A stretch of DNA of 64,000 bases. Origin: Pegoplata infirma (taxonomy: Eukaryota; Arthropoda; Insecta; Diptera; Anthomyiidae). The translations under genes and the position numbers were made by a program. The stretch's first letter is position 1; each line of letters starts with the position of its first letter. The DNA lies in the NCBI GenBank assembly GCA_963921195.1, contig OY992536.1:326447038-326511037 (forward strand), read 5' to 3'. The notes under the pieces are model-generated. The model did not search any database. It was not told where the DNA came from and was given only the letters and a program-made list of their open reading frames with translations. Shown here piece after piece: positions 32,851 through 43,884 of the stretch.

Positions 32851-33411
32851 AAAACTGTTTTCCTTTCAAAAAAATATGTATATTTTACTTAAGGTGGCTT
32901 TTATATTCTTCATTTCTTCAAAGGGTTAATAATGGGGGAATAATTTAAAATTTATTAGTCTCCAATGTAAAATGTCATAACACAAGAATTAATATACAAA
33001 ATATTTTTATAAATATTATATTTTTATGCAGATAATTGAAAGAGTTTATTCTTTTTTATTTAATTATGCCAAAAATCTTTTTACATTTACACATGTTTAA
33101 ACTCAATTAATTTTCATAGCAGTTCCTTTAGAAAATGTTTTTATAAATTTGTAATTTCTTATACTTTCTTTTTGCAGAATTTTACGTTAAATTTAATTAA
33201 CTTGTGATGTTCCGAGTTTGGGTCTTCGTCTGACCAGTGTTTCATTTAAGGTAAGTCTTCCATTTAAACAATCTTCTAGTTCTATCCTGTAGTTAGAAAA
33301 TTCATTGACAAAGATTTGTATCCAAAAATGTTAAGTACAACATAAGATTTCTTCCATCTATCTACCCAAGTGCCTACCTAGAATATAGTGCAGCTTAACA
33401 AACATATAATA
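32851..33411. other. Apparently unique DNA
   Basis: No repeats within the window. It contains the candidate exon at 33178-33250. Confidence 0.4.
33178..33250 (+). other. Candidate non-coding exon with strong splice sites
   Basis: A polypyrimidine tract and acceptor (TTCTTATACTTTCTTTTTGCAG at 33156-33177) precede 33178, and TTTAAG|GTAAGTC follows 33250. All three frames contain stops within the 73 nt, so it would be a UTR or long non-coding RNA exon. It is one of the few places with non-repeat sequence on both sides. The call rests on splice consensus only. Confidence 0.35.
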
Positions 33412-33455
33412 CCCGAGTCAAAATAATTTAATATGATCTTATATACATTTATATA

Positions 33456-34490
33456 CACCGAAAAAAATTCATGCCTTATATGAACGAAATGTTTCGTACA
33501 TTGTACGAAAAGTTTCGTAGTTTTTGCTTACGAAATTATTTCGTAAAAATTATAAGTTTTTACGAAAAAGTTTAGTACATTCTACGAAATATTTTTTAGT
33601 TTTTACGAAACAATTTTCTATATTATACAAAATAATTTCATAAATTACAAAAATAAATTCGTATATATTAGACATAAAAAATTATAAAAAAATGTATATT
33701 TTTTATATGGTCGAAATGTTTCGTACATTGTAAGAATCGTTTCGTACTTTTTGCTTAGAAAATTGTTTCGTAAAAATTATAAGTTTTTACGAAAAAGAAT
33801 GAAACAGCTTTCTATATTGCACAAAAAAAAAATCGTAAATTAAAAAAATAAATTCGTACATATTAAATATATTTTTTAAAAAAGCACGTGTTTCGATCTC
33901 TTCAAGATCTTGTCAAAAGCAAAAAAAAACCTATACTACAAGTAGCATAAAAAAGTTAGTAAAATATATATTTTTGTAAATTTACAAAAAAAAAAAACGT
34001 TGTTCAATTTTAAAAAATTTTATTTAAAATTTTTCTTAAAAAAAAACAATATTTTTCACAAATTTTCTAACGATTTTTTTTTTCGGACACAAACATTTTT
34101 TGGCATTTCTTTTTTTGCTTTTTGGAATTAAAAAATTCATTAAAAATGCATTAAGGAAAAATAAATCTTAAAATAAAATTTGGAAGTTCAAAAAAACTTT
34201 GAAAATTTTCTAATTGTCAGTCCTAGACCTTTTTAATGAAAGGTTTCAAAGTTTGTGATAGGTCGTTGCGTTCCTTGTGACATGCCACGTGACCTATCAA
34301 GGACCGGTCACTTTTCATGAAGGGAAATTAAAAATTTTCAAAATTACGAAATATTTTCGTATGTTTCGTAAATTTACGAAAGTCCGGACTAATTTCTTTT
34401 TCGTAATATAAAGTAAATTTTCGTATATTTTACGAAACAAGTGAGTACGAAATTTTATTTCGTAAAATGTTGCATGGATTTTTTTCGGTG
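33456..34490. mobile_element. TA-flanked MITE, interior filled with TTTCGTAAA motif
   Basis: TA at 33454-33455 and 34491-34492. The tips are CACCGAAAAAAATTCATGC and GCATGGATTTTTTTCGGTG. More than fifteen TTTCGTA/TACGAAA words lie near both ends (for example GAAATGTTTCGTACATTGTA). The middle (33880-34300) has a CACGTGTTTCGATCTC fragment of the CTCGAGG family and a GACCTATCAAGGACCGGTCA stretch. No gene. Confidence 0.8.
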
Positions 34491-34618
34491 TAGTCATATT
34501 ATTTGATATATGATCATGTGTGACACTATGTATTGCAAGATAATGATGTGGGATTTTTTTAAGATATCGCCATACATAACTATATGTTGTAACATCTGGT
34601 CCCATGCATCATTTTTAA

Positions 34619-35030
34619 TTTCTAAGTGTTTTATATAAAATTTTATATGCCTCCATTATTTTTTAGTTTTTTTAAGTGTTTTCCAAGAACATATTTTTAT
34701 CGCAAATATTTTCAAAGTGTTTTATATAAAATTTCATATGACTTTATATTTTTTTAAGATTTTTCCAAGCACCACTTTTTTATCACGAATATTTTCTAAG
34801 TGTTTTATATAAAATTTTAAATGACTCCATCTTTTAAATTTTTTCTAAGTTTTTTTCAAGGAACATTTTTTTTATCGCAAATATTTTCTAAGTGTTTTAT
34901 ATAAAATTTTATGTAAATTTTTTTGAAAATATTTTCTAAGTGTTTTATATAAAATTTAACATGACTCCATTTTTTGAAATTTTTCTAAGTTTTTTTCAAA
35001 GAACAACTTATTTTTATTATTTTAATTTTT
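34619..35030. repeat. Tandem repeat, unit about 85-90 bp
   Basis: The phrase TTCTAAGTGTTTTATATAAA followed by ATTTTATATGACTCCAT begins at about 34620, 34708, 34795, 34887 and 34934. Between them are TTTTTCAAGGAACA and TTATCGCAAATATTTTC. It lies inside 33412-35285. Confidence 0.75.
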
Positions 35031-35289
35031 CCACTTTTTATTAAAAAGTAAAAAAAACCATCCGATTTATAAAATTGTATAAATTTTAATATAATTGGAT
35101 ATAATTTTATATCATTGGATTAGACCAAAACTCGTATCAAAGTCGATATAAAGTTATATAAACTGATATTATTAGATATTATTCGATCAAATCTTATGAA
35201 ACCATTTTTCGTATAAGATTATATTAAAATAGACACGAACCCATATTTAATTATATATTGTGTCATATCAATTTTTTTACTCGGGTATT

Positions 35290-35890
35290 CATTCTTTCCC
35301 ACTAGATCTATTCAGATATAAGAGGAAAACTTGGGATACCTTCTATTAAAAATTCTTGAAAATATACTATTCTTTTAAATAACTGAATATAAGTGAGTTT
35401 GTTGTTTTTATACAGCATGTTCCATTAGAATTATTTTTTCCTACAAAACAGAAATGTTTTTATTTTTAAACTTTTAATAACAACTGAAGTCTGATTTGAT
35501 ATTTAATTCCCAACACTAAAGCCCAGGCTATGAATGCGTTTTGTTAAAGTATTTTTCGTCATTAATGTTACGTTCCATCAACATTCGGCTAACTAGGGTT
35601 TTATTTAGCTCTCAATATTGGAATACCCTATATGTTTGTATTTATTTTCCAGCCGTTACAAAATCTAAAGAGCTTGTAAATTATCATTTGATGACATTAA
35701 TTGTTACCCCTTTTTTTCGTTAACATAATCCATAAATATTCTACTAAAGGTGCGCATTTAAGTATTCTAAGATATGAAAGACCATGTAGGCGTCTTAAAT
35801 TTACAGTGGGATAGATAGAAAAAAAAATATATTTTCCATTCTATTCTGTTTATATTTTAATAAAAAGTTTCAATTGGAATTATAAACAAA
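35290..35890. other. Stretch without gene
   Basis: No repeat within the window. A 60-residue open frame at 35541-35723 has no recognisable features. Confidence 0.4.
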
Positions 35891-35893
35891 TTA

Positions 35894-36786
35894 CACTCAA
35901 AATAATACATTAGTAGATTTACTAATTTTTTTTTGCTAATGCTGGTTAGCTAACTTTTAGCAAATTTTTAGTTGAGATTAGCATGTTAGCAAAAATATCT
36001 TGTAAACTTCATTTAGCGCATTAGCAATTTTAAACAAAATTTGAACAAATTTTTTTTGCTAGATTTAAAATTGGGTTGACCAAATTTTTACAAGCTTTTT
36101 TGCTAATATTAGCAAAATAAATGGTAAATTTTTTTATATTTTCAGAAAACTTAAAATGGCGCTATCTCGGAAACTGAGCCAGATAGAGCAAAATGGAGGC
36201 TATTTTTGGTTCTCGGGCTTTCCATAGTATCGCCGCTCCTCTTCACATGTGTGGACCCTAATGGGCCCTAACTTTGGATCCAAAAAAGTTAGCATTCCCG
36301 AAAATTTTAAAATGCTCATATCTCGGTAAATATTGCCGACACAACAAAAAGTCCAAAATCATTTTTGTAGCTCTCAACACGTAGAACAAGACCGCAAAAT
36401 AGTCAAAAGCTCTCCGAGTAATATTTTTGTAGTTATCGAGTTTTTTAATTCTAAAGACCCCAGTGGTCCCCTATAATCACGTATCTCAAAAATTAAGCAA
36501 GGTATAGCGAAACAGACACAAATTTTGGATCAAAAACTATGACGATTTTTAAGGAACCCAACTAGGTCTAGACCCATCGGGGTCTGTACCTATCGGGTCC
36601 GAACCCAATGGGGTCCTCAGATGTGTATGAACTAAGTTAAAAAAAAAAAAAATTTAGTTAACTAATTATTGGCAAAACATTTTTACTAACTTTAGCAAAA
36701 AAATTGTGGGTTCAAAATCAGCAAATTTTCTTGTAGGTTTACAAGCTTTGTTTGCTAACATTACAGTGTTTTTTTTTTTTTGAGTG
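35894..36786. mobile_element. TA-flanked MITE, interior filled with TTAGCAAA motif
   Basis: TA at 35892-35893 and 36787-36788. The tips are CACTCAAAATAATAC and TTTTTTTTTGAGTG. TTAGCAAA/TTTGCTAA words crowd both terminal thirds. The centre (36150-36620) carries a GC-richer module with GGGTCCGAACCCAATGGGGT and AACTGAGCCAGATAGAGC. This is related to the module inside 31595-32850 and 54630-54780, although the flanking motif is different. Confidence 0.8.
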
Positions 36787-36788
36787 TA

Positions 36789-36950
36789 CATTAACTTAAA
36801 ATTGAAACCTTAAAAGAGATTTTTGAAAACATAAGTTGAATTTAAGGTCAGTTGATAAAAGTAGTTGGTTTGAAAATGGAATGTCGACGGGATCAGTTTT
36901 TTTTAAATCTTGGAAGTCGGAAAAACAAATAGAATTGAGAAAATATAATA
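36789..36950. other. Short spacer
   Basis: Nothing recognised. Confidence 0.4.
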
Positions 36951-37381
36951 ACATACAAAAAATTATTGGCTAAAATGAAATGAAATTTTTGTTATTTTCT
37001 TTAACTGTCGAATTACAAAATTTCAAGATATTTTTTTTTTCGCTTTAGTTTATTTGACTAGATTAATTCAAAAATACACAAAATAATCGGGTTTTACTTT
37101 TTTTTAATTGTTTGCAACATATTGGAAAGCAAAAAAGATGAATTTTTTGATAATTTTGTCATAAGCTTACAATTAATTTGTTAAATCAATCATTATTTTG
37201 ATTGACTTTAACTAAAAAATTTATCAAATTTTTGATCAAAATCAAAAAAATGTTTGATTGAACAATTTTTCAATCAATCACCTATTGGTATAAACATTTT
37301 CTTAATTGGAGCAATTTCAATCAAAAAAATTATTGAATCCGCGTTTTTGTTGATTGAAATTCGTTTCAATTTTTTTCTGTG
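36951..37381 (-). mobile_element. AATCAAT/GATTGA MITE, copy 2
   Basis: Inverse of 25521-26007 over nearly the full length; the right edge is TTCGTTTCAATTTTTTTCTGTG. Flanking TA pairs are not both preserved, and the left tip reads ACATACAAAAAATTATTGG. Confidence 0.75.
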
Positions 37382-37384
37382 AAA

Positions 37385-37581
37385 AAATGCCTGCGAAGTT
37401 TGTACTCTTGCCCAAACCATTGAATCATGATAATATTTTGCAGTATAAATAGGTGTTCTTTTCAAAGCAAAATTTTTCCAGAAAAATAAAGCTATATTAA
37501 TTTGTCATTCCATGCAAGACGCATTGAAATATCGGTCAAGGTCGCAATTATGTGTATATATTATTCATCCGTAAAGGTTTC
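37385..37581 (+). mobile_element. mini-me-like fragment
   Basis: TTTGTACTCTTGCCCAAACC, CATTCCATGCAAGACGCATT and GAAATATCGGTCAAGGTC match 11835-11990 and 3300-3335. Truncated before the GTCY array by the next element. Confidence 0.6.
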
Positions 37582-37583
37582 TA

Positions 37584-38057
37584 CACTAAAAAAAACCTTG
37601 TAAAATGACAAGAAAAACGTGTAACTTTTATTTCTTGCTACCTCCTATTTGACAATAATATTGTCCCAATAATATTGTAGTTTTACATAAATTTCCAATT
37701 TTTTTGACGCGATAAAACTTACAAGGTTTCGTGATTTTATTAGATTTTTTGATACCTCCTATTTTACAAGAATTCCTAGTAAAAATTTTTTTGTAATTTT
37801 AAAAGATTTTTAGCAATAAAATTGTAAATTTACAACTTTTTTCTCGAAATAAAACTTACAAGGAATACTCGTAAATTTACAAGATTTTTTTTTTTGAAAA
37901 TTTGTAAAATTACAAGAAAAACTGTAAAACTACAAAAAAAAATAAATTTCGATCGAAAATTATTTGTTAAAAAACAAGGAAAACTGTTAAATATTGGTGG
38001 AATGGAAATGGGAATACGAGACTTTTTCTAGTAATTTGACAAAGTTTTTCTTTAGTG
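37584..38057. mobile_element. TA-flanked MITE, TTACAAGA/TTGTAAATTTACAA motif, copy 1
   Basis: TA at 37582-37583 and 38058-38059. The tips are CACTAAAAAAAACCTTG and AAAGTTTTTCTTTAGTG. The interior is filled with TTGTAAAATTACAAGA-like words plus TTGACGCGATAAAACTTACA, which also occurs in the truncated copy at 56680-57022. Confidence 0.8.
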
Positions 38058-38114
38058 TAAGTAGAGATGCTCGCGTGATTCACGTGAATAATTCATCGTG
38101 AATGAAATTTGTTT

Positions 38115-38545
38115 ATATTGATGAAAAAAAAAAAAAAAATATTGATGAAAAAAAAATATTGACGAAAAAAAAAATATTGATGAAAAAAAATATTGAAAAA
38201 AAATATTGACGAAAAAAATATTAATGAAAAAAAAAAAAAAATTTATCTTTAAAAAAATATTGATGAAAAAAAAATATTGATGAAAAAAATATTGATGAAA
38301 ACAGCATTAATGAAAAAAAAAATATTGATGAAAAAAATATTGATGAAAAAACAAAATATTGATGAAAAAAAAAATTAATAAAAAAAAAATATTGATGAAA
38401 AAATTATTGATGAAAAAAATAATTATTGAAAAAAAATATTGATTAAAAAAAAAATATTGATGAAAAAAAAATTGATGATAAATAATTATGTTACGTTTCA
38501 TTCACCAGCTGGTATATATTTTTTATTCACCACGAGGTGAGTTAT
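38115..38545. repeat. ATTGATGAAAAAAAAT minisatellite plus CACCAGCTGG module
   Basis: About 20 irregular units of ATTGATGAAAAAAA occupy 38115-38475. They are followed by ATAATTATGTTACGTTTCAT, TCACCAGCTGGTATAT and TTCACCACGAGGTGAGTTAT. The same succession occurs at 12846-13030. Confidence 0.8.
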
Positions 38546-38720
38546 TATCCAAGTTACAAAAAGTTACTAAAATTTTTGGTTTTAAGAAACTGAAAACAGT
38601 AATTCTTATTTTCTTTTTTGTTAATCGTTAGCTTATATAGTACCGCCCGACAAAACTGAAAAAAAGTCGTTAAACATGAAGTGGATATTATGCGTTAGAA
38701 ACTAGAGACTAAATGTAGTA
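38546..38720. other. Short spacer
   Basis: No feature recognised. Confidence 0.35.
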
Positions 38721-39206
38721 AAACTGCATTTACAGTTTTTCATTTCGTGACCCTTTTTCCTTTTAAATGGACTTCAAAGTTTTAGAGGATTTAATTTTAT
38801 AAAATATTTTTTTAATATTTGTACTTGTCCTAGGATGCCACTAGTGATAGCAAATGAAAGAGGATTATCTCTCCTAATTGTCCTAAATTATTATTTTTTA
38901 CATATCAGGAAAAAGGATGTTAGTTACGTCCTTTCAAAACTTTATCCTTTAATTTCATTCAAAATTTTCAACAAAATATTTTGATAACATTTTTAAAGGA
39001 CTTTACTCACATCCTTTTATTCTGATAAGGTAAAATAAAAAAAATGGAAAATTATGGAAGACCCCCTATTTCATTTGCCATCACCAGTGGCATCCTAGGA
39101 CACGAACAAATATTTCAGAAATATTTTACAAAATGTATCCTTCAAAACTTTGAAGCCCTTTTAAAAGAAAACAGGATCACGAAATGAAAAACTGTAAATG
39201 CAGTTT
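38721..39206. mobile_element. TA-flanked foldback MITE, about 130-bp inverted repeats
   Basis: TA at 38719-38720 and 39207-39208. The ends are AAACTGCATTTACAGTTTTT and its inverse; pairing continues through CATTTCGTGA and GTCCTAGGATGCCACT with some mismatches. The loop region contains ATCCTTTAATTT/AAAGGAC words in both orientations. Confidence 0.85.
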
Positions 39207-39208
39207 TA

Positions 39209-40155
39209 ATCCATTTGATCTCTACTTTCAGACGTACATCATCCGTACATCATCAAAATGAGGAGACGTCCTGCAACTTTTTTAAAATTAGACACCAGCC
39301 TAAAAACATTATCATGTTACAAAATAGAATTGAGGAAATATAATTAAAAAAATTTAGAACCATATGAGAAGCGCCATTAGACATCCAAGAGCCCAAGAGT
39401 TTCTGAAAACCAAAGCAGAACACATTTTGAAATTTCACTACCATCCAAACCCTTGACACGAACCAAACTCTACGTCGTACACAGACCAGACTACGAAGAA
39501 CAGTTTTACCGCTCTTGAAGTCAAGGGGCTTATCACACAAAATGGTTTTTAAAAGTAACGGCCCTTACCACAAGAAAACAAAAAGTCTATTTTAACAAAA
39601 GTTTTATTTTAAATTTCAAATTTTCAATACATTTTTTGAAAGTCGATTTTAAAAACAAAAACAATTTGTATGGAAATAAAATTAAAAGCTCATTTTAAAT
39701 TTATTTTATTTTCTTGTGGTAAAGCTGAACGAGTTTTTTTCCATAATTAAAAAAAGTTGTTGAACTTAAGCAAAAAAAGAAAAACATTTTCGACTTGAAT
39801 TTTAAAATGGTGTAGATTGCACTATAAAAGAAGAAAAATAAGTAGAAGTTTCAAATGATTAAACTATAATTTTAAAACTTAATTGTATTTATTTGCTTTT
39901 TTACCACCGTAATTTACAATTTTTCCGTATTTGGTTTAATCTTCGGATGATGGCGAGGTTTACATAAATTGTGTTGTACAAGAACGTATAGCAAGCAGTT
40001 AGTTTGGAAGTTGGTGGTAGTGTTCATATAGTTAGAACAAGTGTTAATCTTTGGCACATTGTTATCTTATGTCATAAATATCGGCGTATACAATACACAT
40101 ACATGCACACATTCATACTACTACATGCACAAACAAGTTCAGTCAAGTAACATAA
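39209..40155. other. Stretch without assigned gene
   Basis: 39255-39320 shares AAATTAGACACCAGCCTAAAAA with 27385-27420. 39360-39540 is GC-richer, and its plus frame reads like a coding fragment (RHPRAQEFLKTKAEHILKF) with one internal stop, but no family was recognised. The rest is AT-rich. Confidence 0.3.
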
Positions 40156-40159
40156 TGCG

Positions 40160-40205
40160 TTGGTGCAGCGACGTATCCAGGAATTTGAAAAGGGGGGCTA
40201 CAAAC
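40160..40205 (+). mobile_element. Solo hAT-like terminus
   Basis: TGCAGCGACGTATCCAGGAA followed by AAAAGGGGGGCTAC resembles the common hAT end CAGTGGCGTATCCAGG with an adjacent G-run. No matching right end was found nearby. Confidence 0.4.
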
Positions 40206-40965
40206 TCTCAATTTTTTCTTTAGTTATCTCCTATTTATATTTATTTTTAACAGGACTACACAAAAAAACGTGTTTCTGTTACCGTTACCAATGCCGAAAT
40301 AAAAAATTTTATATACCGTTACCGATAAAAAACCATTACCTTTAGTAGAATTTGTACAGGTATTTATCAGTTTTGTTTCGGTTGCCTTAATATTACTATT
40401 TTGAATTTTTTGCAGAAAAAAAATAATTTTTTTTCATTGTAAATCGTATTGTTATTTGGACAAAAACAATGAGGAAATCGGTTCAACCAATGATTTCATT
40501 CGCAATTAACTAAATTTGGACAAAGAAAAGAATATGTGGAAATCGGTTGAACCAATGATTACATTCGCTATTTATCAAAAAGTTCCGAAGGGAAAAGTGA
40601 GTGCCTCGTTATGTAAACATTGTTTAGTGGAAAGATGAAAGAAGAGACAAATCTGGTGCCAAATCGCTAAAGTGTTGCTGGCGGTGTCATTCACGCAAGT
40701 AAGCGTGGAGATGTGGTTCTCTGAAGTTAAATACATAAGACTCCAGTCGTACAATCAGAAGAAAAACTATTTTCAGTTAATATTAAAAAACTTCTACCAG
40801 ATTTTTCTGCAAAAATATACTTTAATTTAATTCTCTGTCATTAAGATAACACAATTTTTGCTGTAATTTAACTGACTTGCTTACTGACTTTTGTAAAAAC
40901 TTTAGTAGATTATTTTGTTATTTTACTGACTTTTGTAACTGACTTTTGTAAAAACTAGTAGATTA
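40206..40965. other. Repeat fragments without gene
   Basis: 40258-40345 starts TACACAAAAAAACGTG and holds GTTACCGTTACC words, like a truncated TA-type MITE. 40470-40565 contains a near-duplicate of about 68 bp (GAAATCGGTTCAACCAATGATT twice). 40745-40950 resembles 470-650. Confidence 0.4.
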
Positions 40966-40975
40966 CACCGCTCAA

Positions 40976-41643
40976 CAGTCATTTTCCGGTTTGAATTCTG
41001 GTGATCAATTTTAGTAGACTTTGATCTCCTGATTCCAAATCAGTACTCCAAATTTTTCCATCACGTCCAGATTTTTAGCTATTCACGGTAAAAAATGCGA
41101 AAAATGACGATTTTTGCATTATTTGAAAGCCTGCACAGCAGCCATTGAGTGGAATACAAATCTGGTATAAAGCGCAAAAGTATAATTTGTCTTTGGTCTC
41201 CAACATAGAAAACAATTTTTTTCTAATTATTGCGTTTGGTTGGGTTACAATTGCGTTTTAAAATGACTCTGTTAAAATTATAATTTTTGTAAAAAAGATA
41301 AGGTAGATAGATACCTTATTATTCACAGTTTTTTTTTTTAAATACATCTTTGGCCAATAATAGTGCAACAACTTCAATTTTTTTTTGATCATATATTTGA
41401 GATCATAGTTCAATTCTACTCTAACGCTTTATACCAGATTTTTATTCCACCCAGTGGGTGCTGTGCAGGCTTTCAAAAAATGCAAAAATCGCGTTCTTTT
41501 GCATTTTCAACCGCGAATAATTAAGATTCTAAACGTGATGGAAAAATTTGGAGCACAGATTTGGAATCAGCGAGTCAAAATTTTTAAAAATTTTGCATCA
41601 AACTTCAAACCGGAGTCAAAAACCTTCGATTTGTTGAGCGGTG
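40976..41643. mobile_element. PIF/Harbinger-like palindromic MITE, 668 bp, TTA duplication
   Basis: The ends are CACCGCTCAACA and TGTTGAGCGGTG. TTA occurs before (40973-40975) and after (41644-41646), fitting the TWA duplication of PIF/Harbinger. Arms of about 250 bp pair imperfectly (GATTCCAAATC, AATTTTTCCATCACGT, AAAGCCTGCACAGCA and their inverses). A right-end fragment of the same family lies at 43146-43292. Confidence 0.75.
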
Positions 41644-41646
41644 TTA

Positions 41647-42234
41647 TTTTGTAATTTTACAAAAAAATTTTGTCAGCTGATTATTTTGATAATTTTACAG
41701 AATTATTTAGTGGTCTCCATGTACCCTCCCCCCTTGTATACGTCCATGCGTTGCTGTGTGTGTCTATGTTAGAGAGTTTGTATATTTTGCCCATAAACAG
41801 TTTTGAAAAATTGCTGTTTTTTTTTGTTCAACAACAAATTTATTTTGTTCTCTTTTTCTGTTTTTGTTTTCAAATGTACGTCGTCGTACACCACGTAACA
41901 CTTGACATAACATGGAATAGTGTTTTTTTTTTTTCTTAAATTTCCAACTGTTTTTCTTTATCCTTTCAACTTGTAAAATTTTGCAGGATAACAAACAACT
42001 AAATACATACAAAGTATCAAGAAGTTCAAATTATTAAGAACTAATGGCATTTTTCTTCAAGCTTCATAATTTAACATATTTTATCGTTTGTGACTTGAGC
42101 TAAAATATTCTTTTCATGATTTTGTCTCATTTTCTTTCTCTCCTTTTGTTGAAATGTCTTAGTGTGGTGCATAGTTCTAATTTCTTGATACACTGAACAA
42201 ATTTTTCATTTAAAAATTTGTAATTGGGAAATCT
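41647..42234. other. Stretch without gene
   Basis: Overlapping open frames at 41670-41939 (+) and 41764-42012 (-) have no recognisable domain. TACACTGAACAAATTTTTC at 42190 may be a decayed TA-type MITE tip. Confidence 0.35.
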
Positions 42235-42420
42235 TTACTAGTTTAATCAAAAACGAGTTTATTCTAGTTCGAGGACTTATATTTTTCCCTTTATGAATTG
42301 ACATAACAAGTTTACTCTACTTTCTCTCTTAGGATATTCTCCCAACAAACACCATAGAGTTTCTGCTTTGAAATTTTTTTTTAATTTTCAGTAATGAATT
42401 TCCGATTGTTTCGGCAATTA
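42235..42420 (+). repeat. Single-orientation copy of the 9338-9696 arm
   Basis: AAAAACGAGTTTATTCTAGT, TTATGAATTGACATAACAAG, GGATATTCTCCCA and CATAGAGTTT follow the left arm of the 9.5-kb palindrome. Confidence 0.7.
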
Positions 42421-43029
42421 CTTAATAATTTCCCATCATCAGAATTCTTTAGAAAATTGTGTTCCAAACATCAAAGAAATTCTGTTTCTAAAATTTCGTA
42501 GTTTCCAGGATTGAATTGACTATCGCTTCCGGAATTTTCCAAGTTTTTCCTATCATAATTTTTTAGTTTTATACAAGTTTTCTTTGAATAAAATATATTC
42601 ATAACAATGAAATGTTTCATAAATTGTATGAACAAAATCATAAATCTTATAAAAACAATCTCAAATTCATTTGCAATAAAAATTCAGCCATATCAAGAAA
42701 ATATTTCTATCAGTGTTTGTACACAGTATTAGATTTTGTCCTTTACTTGAAAATTTCCCTTGTGGTTTGCGGTTAAGTGAGTAGGAAGTATTTGATATTG
42801 TGGGAAAAAGTAAAAATACTTCTTGAAAACCAAAATTGTTTGTGTGTTTTGTATTAAGTAACTAAGAAAAGTTTATGACAATTTGTTATTATAATTGATG
42901 GATTTTTGTAATTTTGTTTGGCATAATTGTTGCTTCTTATTTGTGATGAATAAAATGATGAACCTATTATTAATTAAGCAATTAAATACTTTCAAGATGA
43001 ACTGAATACTTACAAGGAAGACAATATTT
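42421..43029. other. Stretch without gene
   Basis: AT-rich; no repeats or coding features were recognised. Confidence 0.4.
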
Positions 43030-43292
43030 TCTTATACCCTCCAACTAAAGTATGGGGGTAAATTCACTTTGTCAATTCGTTTGTTTCGCATAAAAATGTC
43101 GGTTTAGAACCCCATAAAGTATATAGTATTGATCAGTCTAATCTCAATTTTTTTCGCATTTTCAACCGTGACAAACTAAAAATCTAGACGTAATGGAAAA
43201 ATTTAGAGAACAGATTTGGAATTAGAAGATCAAAGACTTCTAAAATTGATCATCAGAATTCCAACCGGAAAAAAACTTGTTGAGCGGTGTTA
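43030..43292 (+). mobile_element. mini-me fragment joined to a Harbinger-like end
   Basis: 43035-43140 has TATACCCTCC, GTCAATTCGTTTGTTTCGCA and CCCCATAAAGTATATAGTAT of the mini-me core. From 43150 to 43292 the sequence matches the right part of 40976-41643 (TTTTCAACCGTGACAAACTA, GAAAAATTTAGAGAACAGAT, TTGTTGAGCGGTG|TTA). Confidence 0.65.
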
Positions 43293-43554
43293 TTGGTGAC
43301 ATGATATAATCGCAATTCCGGTGGTGAGGACAATGACTGACAATAATTTGTACATAATCCTAATAAAAGTTTGACATAATTCTCAGGTTTATCGGGAAAA
43401 TGACCACGTTCCAAATATATATTATCCCCATTACAAGGAAAATATGTACAAAACTTTTGGCCATTATCCCAAGACTTATATGAATTTAATTTTTGTTCAT
43501 CTTAAAAGTTTTTTGTCTCGAAAGGATTTCCAAACTCTATGCACTGAACTAGAG
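43293..43554. other. Short spacer
   Basis: No feature recognised. Confidence 0.35.
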
Positions 43555-43720
43555 ATGGGCGCGTGAGTAAATTTTGACTCACTCTCACTTATGCTCACGA
43601 CATGAATTATCGAATCACGCACACTCATGAGCATATTTTTTCTACTTACACTCACTCATAATAACGTGAGTAAATTTAATAAAACTCACACTCACGTGTA
43701 ATCAACTGTTTTTAATATTT
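43555..43720 (-). repeat. Fragment related to the CCCAGC-ended repeat
   Basis: CTAGAGATGGGCGCGTGAGT, CACTCATGAGCATATTTTTT, CTACTTACACTCACT and ACGTGAGTAAATTTAATA correspond to 49833-49920 in the same orientation, but diverged and elaborated with CTCAC/GTGAG words. Confidence 0.6.
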
Positions 43721-43884
43721 GTTTGTTGGTTAGTTGATGATCGTAATCTTACTACGATGGAACAATTTTCGTATTCTAATTCTAAAAGGGAGTAGAGTCA
43801 ATATATATTAATATTTTAGTTTGAAGATCAGCGATTTGCCATTTAAATTCCCTTTGGTATTTGTAATATAGGTGTTTTATAAAT

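Larger units (their letters stand above)
33412..35285. mobile_element. 1.87-kb TA-flanked element, CCCGAGTcAAAA tips
   Basis: TA at 33410-33411 and 35286-35287. The tips CCCGAGTCAAAATAA and TTTTTTTACTCGGG are inverse. Near both ends are ATATGATATTA-like words, and 34619-35030 is a tandem array with TATATAAAATTTTATATGA. A second element (33456-34490) sits 44 bp inside the left tip. Confidence 0.7.

Noticed and set aside
12228..38480. Tandem A-rich blocks considered as a CRISPR-like or protein-coding array
   Set aside because: Units are irregular low-complexity minisatellites without unique spacers. A fly nuclear context excludes CRISPR.
39253..39540. 95-residue reverse frame and an opposing plus frame (RHPRAQEFLKTKAEHILKF...)
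   Set aside because: The GC-richer patch may be an old coding fragment, but neither frame matched a family I know and the plus frame has an internal stop.
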